In this document: in pieces, positions 44,398 through 52,664 of the stretch
Numbering within the stretch: the stretch's first letter is position 1
How the letters are laid out: the number at the start of each line of letters is the position of its first letter
Assembly (NCBI RefSeq): GCF_003031675.1
Contig: NZ_PYWX01000048.1
Coordinates: 115,556-179,555, forward strand
Source: Pseudomonas palleroniana
Lineage (GTDB): Bacteria > Pseudomonadota > Gammaproteobacteria > Pseudomonadales > Pseudomonadaceae
Direction: 5' to 3'
DNA: 64,000 nucleotides
The notes under the pieces: model-generated
What the model saw: the letters and a program-made list of their open reading frames with translations, nothing else
The model's database searches: none
Told to the model about the DNA's origin: nothing
Made by a program: the position numbers and the translations under genes

Positions 44398-46458
44398 TCA
44401 GAAATCCTTGCACAAGCGCAGGGCGTCATAGATCGCAGCGTGGGTATTACGCTGGGCCACACAGTCACCAATGCGGAACAGCAAGTACCCCTCACCCGAC
44501 TCGCTCAAGCACGGCTGCGGCTTGATCGCGAACAAGGCTTCGACGTCGATCTGGCCCTTGTTGCGCGAGCCTTCCTTGAGCGCATAGTAGATGGCTTCGT
44601 CCGGGCGTACGCCGTTCTCCACCACCACTTGGTCGACCACCCGCTCCTCTTTGGCGCCGGTGTATTCGTTCTCCAGCACCGCCACCAGCTTGTCGCCCTC
44701 GCGGTAGACCTTTTCCAGCATCATGTCGCCGGTCATGATCACTTCCTTGGGGTACATGCTGCGGTAGTAGGTCGGGAACGACGTACCGCCGATGGCCACG
44801 CCCGGCTTGATGTCGTCGGTGACGATCTCGACCTGGCTGCCTTTGTCCGCAAGGAAATCCGCCACCGACATACCGGTGAACTCGCAGATGGTGTCGTAGA
44901 CCAACACGTTCTTGCCCGGTGCGACTTTGCCGTCGAGCACATCCCAGCTGCTCACGACCAAACCTTCGGCGGCGCCCCAGTGTTCGTTCTGCTCCACATT
45001 CGGCTGCCCGCCCACCGCCAGCACCACCACATCGGGGCGCAGGTCGAGAATGGTGTCGGCATCGGCCGCCACCCCCAGGCGCAGGTCGACTTTCAAGCGC
45101 GCCAGTTCCAGTTGGTACCAGCGGGTGATACCGGCAATCTGGTCACGCTGCGGTGCCTTGGAGGCCGTGGTGATTTGCCCGCCGATGAATTCTTTTTTCT
45201 CGAACAGGGTCACGTCGTGGCCCCGCTCGGCGGCCACCCGCGCCGCTTCCATCCCGGCAGGGCCGGCACCGACCACCACGACTTTGCGCTTGGGCCCGGT
45301 GGACTTCTCGATGATGTGCGGCACGCCCATGTATTCACGGGAAGTCGCGGCGTTCTGGATGCACAGCACGTCCAGGCCCTGGTACTGACGGTCGATGCAG
45401 TAGTTGGCACCCACGCACTGCTTGATCTGGTCGATCTGGCCCATCTTGATCTTGGCGATCAGGTGCGGGTCGGCGATGTGCGCACGGGTCATGCCGACCA
45501 TGTCCACATAGCCACCTTCCAGAATACGTGTGGCCTGGTTCGGGTCCTTGATGTTCTGCGCGTGCAGCACCGGAACCTTGACCACTTCCTTGATACCGGC
45601 CGCCAGATGCAAAAACGGCTCCGGCGGGTAGCTCATGTTGGGGATCACGTTGGCCAGGGTGTTATGGGTGTCGCAGCCTGAACCCACCACGCCGATGAAA
45701 TCGAGCATGCCGGTGTCGTCGTAATACTTGGCGATCTGTTTCATGTCCTCGTGGGACAAGCCATCCGGGTGGAACTCGTCGCCGCACAGGCGCATGCCCA
45801 CGCAGAAGTCGTCACCCACTTCGGCACGCACGGCTTTCAACACTTCCAGGCCGAACTTCATGCGGCCTTCGAAGGTGCCGCCCCATTCGTCGGTACGCTT
45901 GTTGACCCGTGGGCTCCAGAACTGGTCGATCATGTGCTGGTGCACGGCGGACAGTTCTACCCCGTCCAGGCCACCGGCCTTGGCCCGACGCGCAGCCTGG
46001 GCGTAGTTGCCGATCACGCGCCAGATTTCTTCCGGCTCGATGGTCTTGCAGGTGGCGCGGTGCACCGGCTCACGCACGCCGGACGGCGACATCAGGGTCG
46101 GCCAGTTGAAGCCGTCCCAGCGCGAGCGACGACCCATGTGGGTAATCTGGATCATGATCTTGGCGCCATGCTTGTGCATGGCGTCGGCCAGGTTCTGGAA
46201 GTGCGGGATGATGCGGTCGGTGGACAGGTTCACCGAGCTCCACCATTCCTGCGGGCTGTCGATGGCCACCACCGAGGAGCCGCCGCAGATCGCCAGGCCG
46301 ATACCGCCCTTGGCTTTCTCTTCGTAGTACTTCACATAGCGGTCAGTGGTCATCCCACCATCGGTGGCATACACCTCGGCGTGGGCGGTACTGAGCACGC
46401 GGTTGCGGATAGTCAGTTTGCCGATCTGGATCGGCTGGAACATTGCTTCGAAAGCCAT
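44398..46458 (-). CDS. dgcA: Dimethylglycine demethylation flavoprotein (NADH:flavin oxidoreductase type)
   Basis: A 686-residue multidomain enzyme of the 2,4-dienoyl-CoA reductase/dimethylamine dehydrogenase family. N-terminal Old-Yellow-Enzyme barrel (about 1-370, FQPIQIGKLTIRNRVLSTAH), Fe-S cysteines around CVGANYCIDRQYQG and DVLCIQNAA, and a C-terminal FAD/NAD part with VVVVGAGPAGMEAARVAAER. It demethylates dimethylglycine to sarcosine, passing electrons to DgcB/ETF. 15 bp after the DUF5943 gene. Confidence 0.94.
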   Translation of the reverse strand: MAFEAMFQPIQIGKLTIRNRVLSTAHAEVYATDGGMTTDRYVKYYEEKAKGGIGLAICGGSSVVAIDSPQEWWSSVNLSTDRIIPHFQNLADAMHKHGAKIMIQITHMGRRSRWDGFNWPTLMSPSGVREPVHRATCKTIEPEEIWRVIGNYAQAARRAKAGGLDGVELSAVHQHMIDQFWSPRVNKRTDEWGGTFEGRMKFGLEVLKAVRAEVGDDFCVGMRLCGDEFHPDGLSHEDMKQIAKYYDDTGMLDFIGVVGSGCDTHNTLANVIPNMSYPPEPFLHLAAGIKEVVKVPVLHAQNIKDPNQATRILEGGYVDMVGMTRAHIADPHLIAKIKMGQIDQIKQCVGANYCIDRQYQGLDVLCIQNAATSREYMGVPHIIEKSTGPKRKVVVVGAGPAGMEAARVAAERGHDVTLFEKKEFIGGQITTASKAPQRDQIAGITRWYQLELARLKVDLRLGVAADADTILDLRPDVVVLAVGGQPNVEQNEHWGAAEGLVVSSWDVLDGKVAPGKNVLVYDTICEFTGMSVADFLADKGSQVEIVTDDIKPGVAIGGTSFPTYYRSMYPKEVIMTGDMMLEKVYREGDKLVAVLENEYTGAKEERVVDQVVVENGVRPDEAIYYALKEGSRNKGQIDVEALFAIKPQPCLSESGEGYLLFRIGDCVAQRNTHAAIYDALRLCKDF

Positions 46459-46473
46459 GGCACGGTCCTCGGC

Positions 46474-47004
46474 TTACAACGGCTTGACGGTGAACAAGCC
46501 GTCATCGTGGCCCTCTTCGGAGCCTCCGTAGACTTGCTCGGCCACAGTGCGAATCTGGCTGCCACGCGCCTGCAGGATCTGGTCCATGGCGCCGGCAAAC
46601 CAGCCGGTGAACATGTAGTCGACCTTGCGTCCGACCTTGCCATACACGTAGACGAAAGCGGAGTGTTCGAGCTTGACGCTGGCGGTGCCTTTGTCGAGGT
46701 CGATGTCCTGGATCTTGAACAGGCCCCAGCCACGTTGCGACAGGCGCTTCATGTAATGCTCGAACACCGCGACGCCTTCCAGGCCGTGGCATTCGGCTTC
46801 TTTTTCACACCAGTGCCAAGCGGATTTGTAGCCGGCCTTGTAGAGGATCTCGGCATAGGCTTCGGCGCCCAATACTTCTTCGATACCCATGTGGTTGTTG
46901 ACGAAGAAATGGCGCGGCACATACAGCATCGGCAGGGCGTCGGAGGTCCAGACACCGGTCTCGCTGTCGACTTCGATTGGCAATTGCGGGGCGATCTTGG
47001 CCAT
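46474..47004 (-). CDS. DUF5943-type small protein of the dgc operon (PA5397-like)
   Basis: A 176-residue soluble protein with no recognised catalytic motif. The middle part (EEVLGAEAYAEILYKAGYKSAW, MKRLSQRGWGLFKI, YMFTGWFAGAMDQIL) resembles the V4R/ligand-binding type of small-molecule domain. Always placed between the dipeptidase and dgcA in Pseudomonas, so a role in dimethylglycine demethylation, perhaps as a corrinoid- or THF-related helper, is possible but unproved. Confidence 0.75.
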   Translation of the reverse strand: MAKIAPQLPIEVDSETGVWTSDALPMLYVPRHFFVNNHMGIEEVLGAEAYAEILYKAGYKSAWHWCEKEAECHGLEGVAVFEHYMKRLSQRGWGLFKIQDIDLDKGTASVKLEHSAFVYVYGKVGRKVDYMFTGWFAGAMDQILQARGSQIRTVAEQVYGGSEEGHDDGLFTVKPL

Positions 47005-47079
47005 GGAAACTCAACTCCAGAAAATTCGTTTGGATGCCCCCGACACGGATGGCCGAGGGAAAAATGCGTGGGCGGTGAC

Positions 47080-48057
47080 TTATTCGCCCCAGACGTCCTT
47101 GAGAACGTTGACCCAGTTTTCGCCCATGATCTTGCGCACCACACGCTCAGGGTGACCGCGCTTGAGCAGGGTCTCGGTGAGGTTGGGGAACTCGCCCACG
47201 GTGCGGATGCCCAGCGGGTTGATGATCTTGCCGAAGTTGGTCAGGCGGCGGGCGTAGCCCTTGTCATGGGTCAGCATTTCGAAGAAATCCTGGCCATGGC
47301 CCTGGGTGAAGTCGGTGCCGATGCCGATGGCGTCTTCACCAACGATATTCATGGTGTACTCGATGGCTTCGGCGTAGTCGTCGATGGTCGAATCGATGCC
47401 CTTGGCCAGGAACGGCGCGAACATGGTCACACCGACAAAACCACCGTGGTCGGCGATGAACTTCAGCTCTTCATCGGACTTGTTGCGCGGGTGCTCTTTG
47501 AGGCCCGATGGCAGGCAGTGGGAGTAGCACACCGGCTTTTTCGATTCGAGAATGACTTCTTCAGAGGTCTTGGAGCCCACGTGGGACAGGTCGCACATGA
47601 TGCCGACGCGGTTCATCTCGCCGACAATCTCACGACCAAAGCCCGACAGGCCGCCGTCGCGCTCGTAGCAGCCGGTGCCGACCAGGTTCTGGGTGTTGTA
47701 GCACATCTGCACGACGCCCACGCCGAGCTGCTTGAAGATCTCGACATAGCCAAGCTGGTCTTCGAACGCATGGGCGTTCTGGAAGCCGAAGATGATGCCG
47801 GTCTTGCCCAGCTCTTTGGCACGACGGATATCGGCAGTGGTTTTCACCGGGATTACCAGGTCACTGTTCTCACGGATCAGGGTCTGGCTGGCCACGATGT
47901 TATTGATAGTGGCCTGGAAGCCTTCCCACACCGACACGGTGCAGTTGGCGGCGGTGAGGCCGCCTTTGCGCATGTCCTCGAACAGGTCGCGATTCCACTT
48001 GGCAATAATCAGCCCGTCGATAACGATGCTGTCGGCGTGCAATTCGGCTGGGCTCAT
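47080..48057 (-). CDS. M19-family (renal) dipeptidase, first gene of the dgc operon
   Basis: A 325-residue metallo-dipeptidase-like protein. The usual HxD site of M19 appears changed at the N-terminus (ADSIVIDGLI), while VGIMCDLSHVGSKTSEEVI, PVCYSHCLP and GIGTDFTQGHGQ keep the zinc-site pattern. No signal peptide. ATG 48057 with GGGGAC upstream. In P. aeruginosa the homologue (PA5396) is GbdR-controlled; its substrate in betaine catabolism is unknown. Confidence 0.87.
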   Translation of the reverse strand: MSPAELHADSIVIDGLIIAKWNRDLFEDMRKGGLTAANCTVSVWEGFQATINNIVASQTLIRENSDLVIPVKTTADIRRAKELGKTGIIFGFQNAHAFEDQLGYVEIFKQLGVGVVQMCYNTQNLVGTGCYERDGGLSGFGREIVGEMNRVGIMCDLSHVGSKTSEEVILESKKPVCYSHCLPSGLKEHPRNKSDEELKFIADHGGFVGVTMFAPFLAKGIDSTIDDYAEAIEYTMNIVGEDAIGIGTDFTQGHGQDFFEMLTHDKGYARRLTNFGKIINPLGIRTVGEFPNLTETLLKRGHPERVVRKIMGENWVNVLKDVWGE

Positions 48058-48275
48058 CAGGCGTCCCCTTATTGGCAATTCATGCGCCGAATCGTCTGCC
48101 GGCGCTTTGGGCCAGCATATGCCCAGGGGCCGACGGAACCGGGTGCAAAAACGACAGGGGAATTGCCGAAAGCGTCAATCCGCGACAAAGGCTGTTAAGA
48201 CAGGCCTGACTGGTGGCTGTTCTTTGTCTTACGCTTGAGCCAGAATTCGGCCATTACTTGATATGAGACGGCGCA

Positions 48276-48677
48276 ATGAAATCGATTTTCCTGGCTTTGG
48301 CACTCATCGCAACCACCGCCCACGCGGCTGAAGACACCGACAACACGCCGTGCGATGGCATCGAAAACGACAAACAAACCCTGGAATGCGCCACTTTCAA
48401 CAAAACCACTGCCGAGCAATTGCTCAAGGATAACTACCAGGGCCTTCTGGAACGCATGGGTTCGACCTATGGCAGCAACAAGACGCAGCTCGCCGACATT
48501 ACCGCTCGTCTGAAGGACGCCCAGCAGAAATGGGAAAAGCTGCGTGACGCCGATTGCGCGGTGGACACTTTCCCGGCAGTGGCGGGCACCAAGGGCTATG
48601 CCATCCAACACAATGATTGCCTGGCGCGAATGAGTGATGAGCGGTCGGAGTTTTTGGAGTCGATCGGCCAGGAATAA
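48276..48677 (+). CDS. LprI/DUF1311-family exported protein
   Basis: A 133-residue protein with a signal peptide (about 1-17, cleaved after AHA) and an LprI-like domain with Cys pairs (TPCDG, LECAT, ADCAV, NDCLARM). The block LKDAQQKWEKLRDADC is the family signature; LprI in mycobacteria inhibits lysozyme. Periplasmic. Divergent from the dgc operon across 218 bp. Confidence 0.85.
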   Translation: MKSIFLALALIATTAHAAEDTDNTPCDGIENDKQTLECATFNKTTAEQLLKDNYQGLLERMGSTYGSNKTQLADITARLKDAQQKWEKLRDADCAVDTFPAVAGTKGYAIQHNDCLARMSDERSEFLESIGQE

Positions 48678-48717
48678 GCGACAATCCCTGCGACCTACCT
48701 TCTAGACAAGGCTATCC

Positions 48718-49134
48718 ATGAAGACCTGCGGCATCGAAATCAAAGGCAGCGAAGCCATCATCGCCGTCGCCTCCCTGGACAATCAGGCGCTGAGCCACAT
48801 CCCCTTGGCGACCAAGAAAATCGCGCTTGAAGACGATGATGAGGCGGCCAACGTCAAGGCGTTCGCCGCCCAGGTGCAGGCCTTTGTGCGGGAAAACGCC
48901 ATCACGCGCATCGCCATCAAGAAACGCAGCAAGAAAGGTGAATTTGCCGGCGGGCCGACCACGTTCAAGATTGAAGGGGTGTTTCAGTTGCTGGACGGGG
49001 TTGAGGTGACGCTGCTGTCGCCACAGACCCTCAACGCGCAGAACAAGAAGCACAACTTTGATCTACCGACGACGCTGAACAAATACCAGCATGAAGCCTA
49101 CAAGGCGGCGTGCGCGGCACTGCTCAAGAAATAA
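48718..49134 (+). CDS. DUF3010 family protein
   Basis: A 138-residue soluble protein with an RNase H-like opening (CGIEIKGSEAIIAVASLD) and IAIKKRSKKGEFAGGPTTFKIEG, the DUF3010 pattern. Function unknown. 40 bp after the LprI-like gene; AAGG before the start. Confidence 0.82.
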   Translation: MKTCGIEIKGSEAIIAVASLDNQALSHIPLATKKIALEDDDEAANVKAFAAQVQAFVRENAITRIAIKKRSKKGEFAGGPTTFKIEGVFQLLDGVEVTLLSPQTLNAQNKKHNFDLPTTLNKYQHEAYKAACAALLKK

Positions 49135-49139
49135 ACCCC

Positions 49140-49230
49140 ATGTGGGAGGGGGCTTGCTCCCGATGGCGGACTGTCAGTCGATACATCTGTAGCTGACCCA
49201 CCGCTATCGGGAGCAAGCCCCCTCCCACAT
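49140..49230. repeat. REPIN after the DUF3010 gene
   Basis: A 91-bp element almost identical (one visible difference) to that at 44275-44365. It sits between the convergent DUF3010 and ATPase genes. Confidence 0.93.
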
Positions 49231-49246
49231 CTACCCTGCGTTGTCT

Positions 49247-50425
49247 TTAGTTGGGTGTACGGGCCTTGTGCTGCAGCCAATCTCCAAACGTTTTGTCTTC
49301 CAGCGCATAGCCGCCCCGGCTCGACTTCCACACCAGTTCCTTGTCGCGCAGGGCATCGATGCAGGCCTGAATCGTCTGGGTGCCCGGCACCACATCGCTG
49401 CCCATCGCCTCCAACGTCTTGCTGACCGCGGTAATCGTGGTGTCGGTAAAGGGTGCAAAGGGTTCATTGCTTTGCAAACGCTCCACCATCACCTGCAGCA
49501 CCGCGCGCTGCGGGAGGGTCAGGGCATTCCAGGCGCTTTCGAATTCGCTCCACACACCGGCGCGCAGCAATTCGGCGCGACTGTGCAGCAGTTGGCCAAG
49601 ATTGCTCGCCGCGCCCAACTCCAGTGCCACTTCACCGATGATCGTGCGCAGCATCTCGGGGCGCCGGCCTACCAGCTCGAAGGCTTCATCAATATCGGCA
49701 GCATTAAATTGGTTGGTCTGGGCCAGGTGCGCATTGAGGTGTGCGGTGTACGCCTGGGTGAACTCTTTACCCAGCAGCGGAAACGGCGTGATGCTCGACC
49801 CGAAAAACGGTTGGCTCTTGCCCAACACTAAATGGGCCAGCTTGTCGCGGTTGGAACCGGTGAACACCAGGAGCAAACCGCTGCCCTCCTCGTCACGGCC
49901 CTGGTTGAGCTGATCCCGGGCAGCCTTCAAAGCGAACATCGCATTGAGGCCCGACTCACTGGTCAGCGCGTGCTGCGCCTCGTCGATCACCAGCACGACG
50001 GGTTTTTCTGCGGCGCTGTGGAGCAATTCCAGGGCCTGGGTCAGCGTCGCACCAGCAGGCAGTTGTGGCTGGGTGAAGTCCCAGGAAAGGGTACGCAGAA
50101 AGCTCAGTTTCTCGATGCCAATGTTCTTGGCCAGTTTACGAATGCCTTTTTCGTAGGGCGCCAGGGCCGCCGCAATAGCGCTGGCGATCAACTGCGCAGG
50201 GTCTTTCTCCTTGTCGGCCCACAGATCGACGTAGACGGCCAGCCAACCCCGCAACTGACACTCCGGGATCAGGTCTTCGCGCAAGAACGTACTTTTTCCG
50301 GTGCGCCGAGGGGCCGCGAGAAACAGCCCCGACGTGAAGTCCTGAATACCCACCCCCACCAGTCCGTCGGCAATGCTGCTCGCCAGGGCGGGACGGCGAA
50401 ACACAAAGCCGCTGTTCTTGGACAT
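49247..50425 (-). CDS. AAA-type ATPase of unknown function
   Basis: A 392-residue ATPase. P-loop APRRTGKST at about 38-46, Walker B VVLVIDEAQHAL near 143-154, a sensor-like LLLVFTGSNRDKL, then a C-terminal winged-helix-like part (about 300-385). The architecture is that of Orc/Cdc6-like or STAND ATPases often met in accessory regions. No partner gene is adjacent. The promoter region is unusually AT-rich with a perfect palindrome, unlike the rest of the window. Possibly acquired horizontally. Confidence 0.75.
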   Translation of the reverse strand: MSKNSGFVFRRPALASSIADGLVGVGIQDFTSGLFLAAPRRTGKSTFLREDLIPECQLRGWLAVYVDLWADKEKDPAQLIASAIAAALAPYEKGIRKLAKNIGIEKLSFLRTLSWDFTQPQLPAGATLTQALELLHSAAEKPVVLVIDEAQHALTSESGLNAMFALKAARDQLNQGRDEEGSGLLLVFTGSNRDKLAHLVLGKSQPFFGSSITPFPLLGKEFTQAYTAHLNAHLAQTNQFNAADIDEAFELVGRRPEMLRTIIGEVALELGAASNLGQLLHSRAELLRAGVWSEFESAWNALTLPQRAVLQVMVERLQSNEPFAPFTDTTITAVSKTLEAMGSDVVPGTQTIQACIDALRDKELVWKSSRGGYALEDKTFGDWLQHKARTPN

Positions 50426-50450
50426 GCTTTTATACCAAATTATGGATTCA

Positions 50451-50488
50451 ACTATAAATTATAGTCTTGAGTATAATTAACTATAATT
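50451..50488. promoter_or_regulatory. AT-rich palindrome and repeats upstream of the ATPase gene
   Basis: ACTATAAATTATAGT (50451-50465) is a near-perfect 15-bp dyad, followed by two more TATAATT-containing copies (AGTATAATTA and ACTATAATT up to 50488). It lies 26-63 bp before the ATPase start and downstream of cdhR. It may be an operator, a promoter -10 cluster, or both. Confidence 0.55.
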
Positions 50489-50493
50489 GCCCG

Positions 50494-51438
50494 TCAAACC
50501 GCCTCCCGTCGACGATCCTCCCGTGGACATTTCGCAAACCGCGCACGGTAGCTGCGGGTGAAATACGACGGCGACTCAAACCCGCAGGCAATGCTCACCT
50601 CCAGCACACTCATACCGCTCTGGCGCAACAGCTGCCGGGCCTTTTCCAGGCGCAGGCCGAGGTAGAAATTGCTCGGCGTATCATTCAAGTGCAGGCGAAA
50701 CAGCCGCTCCAACTGCCGCCGGGTCACCTTGATCGCGTCGGCCAAGGCCAGGGTGCTCAGCGGCGGCTCCGTGTGTTGTTCCATCTCGCCGATCACGTGC
50801 ACCAACTTCTTGTTGTTGATGCCGTAACGCGTTGCGATCTGCATGCGCTGGTGGTCTTTGCGTGGGCGGATACGGCCGAGCACGAACTGTTCGGACACCT
50901 GGATCGCCAGGTCAGGGCCGTGGGCCTGGGCGATCAGGTCGAGCATCAGGTCGATGGAGGCCGTGCCTCCGGCGCAGGTAATGCGGCGCCGGTCGATCTC
51001 GAACAGTTCCTGGGTCACGCTCAAGTGTGGATACGATTCCTTGAAGGCGTCGATGGCCTCCCAGTGCAGGGTCAGGCGGTAGCCGTCGAGCAAGCCTGCT
51101 TCAGCAAGCACGCAGGCCCCGGTGTCGATGGCCCCCAGCGTCACGCCGTCGTGGTCGAGACGGCGCAGCCAGTGCTCCAGTGCCGGCGTGGCGAACTGCA
51201 ACGGTTCAAAGCCGGCGACCACCAGCAACGTCGCGCCTTTTTTCAGGGGTTCCAGCGCGGCGTCGGCATTCACCGACATGCCATTGCTGGCCAACACCGC
51301 TCCGCCATCGGCACTCAATACGTGCCAGCGGTACAGCTCGCCCCGAAAGCGGTTGGCCACCCGCAGCGGTTCCAGCGCGGAGATAAAGCCAATGGCCGAG
51401 AAACCCGGCATCAGCAAAAAGTAGAAATCCTGGGACAT
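50494..51438 (-). CDS. cdhR: AraC-family regulator of carnitine catabolism
   Basis: A 314-residue regulator. N-terminal GATase1-like (DJ-1/PfpI) ligand domain (FYFLLMPGFSAIGFISALEPL to about 190), C-terminal AraC HTH domain (about 215-305; TRRQLERLFRLHLNDTPSNFYLGLRL). Position next to caiX-cdhCAB identifies it as CdhR, which activates carnitine catabolism with carnitine as inducer. ATG 51438; the longer frame adds a non-family leader. Confidence 0.9.
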   Translation of the reverse strand: MSQDFYFLLMPGFSAIGFISALEPLRVANRFRGELYRWHVLSADGGAVLASNGMSVNADAALEPLKKGATLLVVAGFEPLQFATPALEHWLRRLDHDGVTLGAIDTGACVLAEAGLLDGYRLTLHWEAIDAFKESYPHLSVTQELFEIDRRRITCAGGTASIDLMLDLIAQAHGPDLAIQVSEQFVLGRIRPRKDHQRMQIATRYGINNKKLVHVIGEMEQHTEPPLSTLALADAIKVTRRQLERLFRLHLNDTPSNFYLGLRLEKARQLLRQSGMSVLEVSIACGFESPSYFTRSYRARFAKCPREDRRREAV

Positions 51439-51508
51439 GGTGGCGCACTCGTCATACGGGCAGCGTGGCACTGTGATACTCCCGTTCATGCACGGATTCA
51501 AGGGGGCA

Positions 51509-51535
51509 GGTCGCTGCAGTGCAAGAGCTGGTCGC
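51509..51535. promoter_or_regulatory. Candidate CdhR/GbdR operator upstream of caiX
   Basis: GGTCGC at 51509-51514 and 51530-51535, a 21-bp direct repeat about 100 bp before caiX. Its complement GCGACC matches the half-site at gbcA/gbcB. By-eye match only. Confidence 0.45.
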
Positions 51536-51632
51536 CGCCGTGCGCTTTGCCGCCCCCTGGCTTGCGTAACTTGGCCTCACGGCGCACAAAGACGCCGGAA
51601 CCCCACAATAACGACCTGCCGAGGGATCCACC

Positions 51633-52577
51633 ATGAACCGACTGATCAGCCGCTGTGTGCTTGCACTCAGCGCCAGCGCCATCTTGAGCACGAACGTACT
51701 GGCTGCCGACGCGGCGTCTTGCCAGAACGTGCGCATGGGCGTGGTGAACTGGACCGACGTAATCGCCACCAGCGCCATGACCCAAGTGCTGCTCGACGGC
51801 CTCGGCTACAAGACCAAACAAACCAGCGCCTCCCAGCAAATCATCTTCGCCGGTATCCGCGACCAGCGCCTGGACCTGTTCCTGGGGTACTGGAACCCGC
51901 TGATGACCCAGACCATCACCCCATTCGTCGACGCCAAGCAAGTCAAGGTGCTCGAAAAGCCCAGCCTGGAAGATGCCCGCGCCACCCTCGCCGTACCGAC
52001 TTACCTGGCGGACAAGGGCCTGAAAACCTTCGCCGACATCGCCAAGTTCGAGAAAGAGCTGGGCGGCAAGATCTACGGCATCGAGCCAGGCTCGGGGGCC
52101 AATACCCAGATCAAAGCCATGATTGCCAAGAACCAGTTCGGCCTGGGTAAATTCCAGTTGGTGGAATCCAGCGAGGCCGGCATGCTCGCCGCCGTCGACC
52201 GGGCGGTACGCCGCAAGGAGGCTGTGGTGTTCTTCGGCTGGGCGCCGCACCCGATGAACGTCAACGTCGCCATGACCTACCTCACCGGCAGCGACGACGC
52301 CCTCGGCCCGAACGAAGGTATGGCCACGGTGTGGAGCGTGACTTCACCCAACTACGCCCAACAGTGCCCCAACGTTCACAAGCTGCTGACCAACCTGACC
52401 TTCACCGCCGCCGATGAGAGCCGAATGATGCAGCCGTTGCTGGATCACAAGGACCCCATCGAGTCCGCCAAGCAGTGGCTCAAGGACCACCCGCAAGACC
52501 AGGCGCGCTGGCTGGAAGGTGTCACCACCTTCGACGGCAAGCCGGCGGCGGCGAACCTGCAATTGACCAGTAAGTAA
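51633..52577 (+). CDS. caiX: Carnitine-binding periplasmic protein
   Basis: A 314-residue OpuAC-type solute-binding protein. Signal peptide about 1-24 (VLAADA). Aromatic-box residues are visible in VNWTDVIA, GYWNPLM and GWAPHPM. CaiX delivers carnitine to the Cbc choline/betaine/carnitine transporter core encoded at 61.4-63.5 kb; there is no permease here. A hairpin after its stop separates it from cdhC. Very similar in form to CbcX at 60430. Confidence 0.92.
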   Translation: MNRLISRCVLALSASAILSTNVLAADAASCQNVRMGVVNWTDVIATSAMTQVLLDGLGYKTKQTSASQQIIFAGIRDQRLDLFLGYWNPLMTQTITPFVDAKQVKVLEKPSLEDARATLAVPTYLADKGLKTFADIAKFEKELGGKIYGIEPGSGANTQIKAMIAKNQFGLGKFQLVESSEAGMLAAVDRAVRRKEAVVFFGWAPHPMNVNVAMTYLTGSDDALGPNEGMATVWSVTSPNYAQQCPNVHKLLTNLTFTAADESRMMQPLLDHKDPIESAKQWLKDHPQDQARWLEGVTTFDGKPAAANLQLTSK

Positions 52578-52596
52578 ACCTGTTTCGAACACCGTT

Positions 52597-52618
52597 TCGC
52601 GGTCACTTCCGACCGCGA
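52597..52618 (+). other. Intercistronic hairpin between caiX and cdhC
   Basis: Perfect 8-bp stem TCGCGGTC / GACCGCGA with a 6-nt loop, 20 bp after the caiX stop and 47 bp before cdhC. Such hairpins after binding-protein genes often stabilise the upstream mRNA and raise its level over downstream genes. Confidence 0.55.
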
Positions 52619-52664
52619 GCGGCATCGCCACGCCCTTGAAATCACGCCTGTAAGGAACCGCCTC

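Noticed and set aside
45751..48198. 815-residue open frame on the + strand opposite dgcA, the DUF5943 gene and the dipeptidase
   Set aside because: It spans three real genes on the other strand and has shadow-like composition (HGVGQ, VDLASDLAIHVDE repeats) and no ribosome site.
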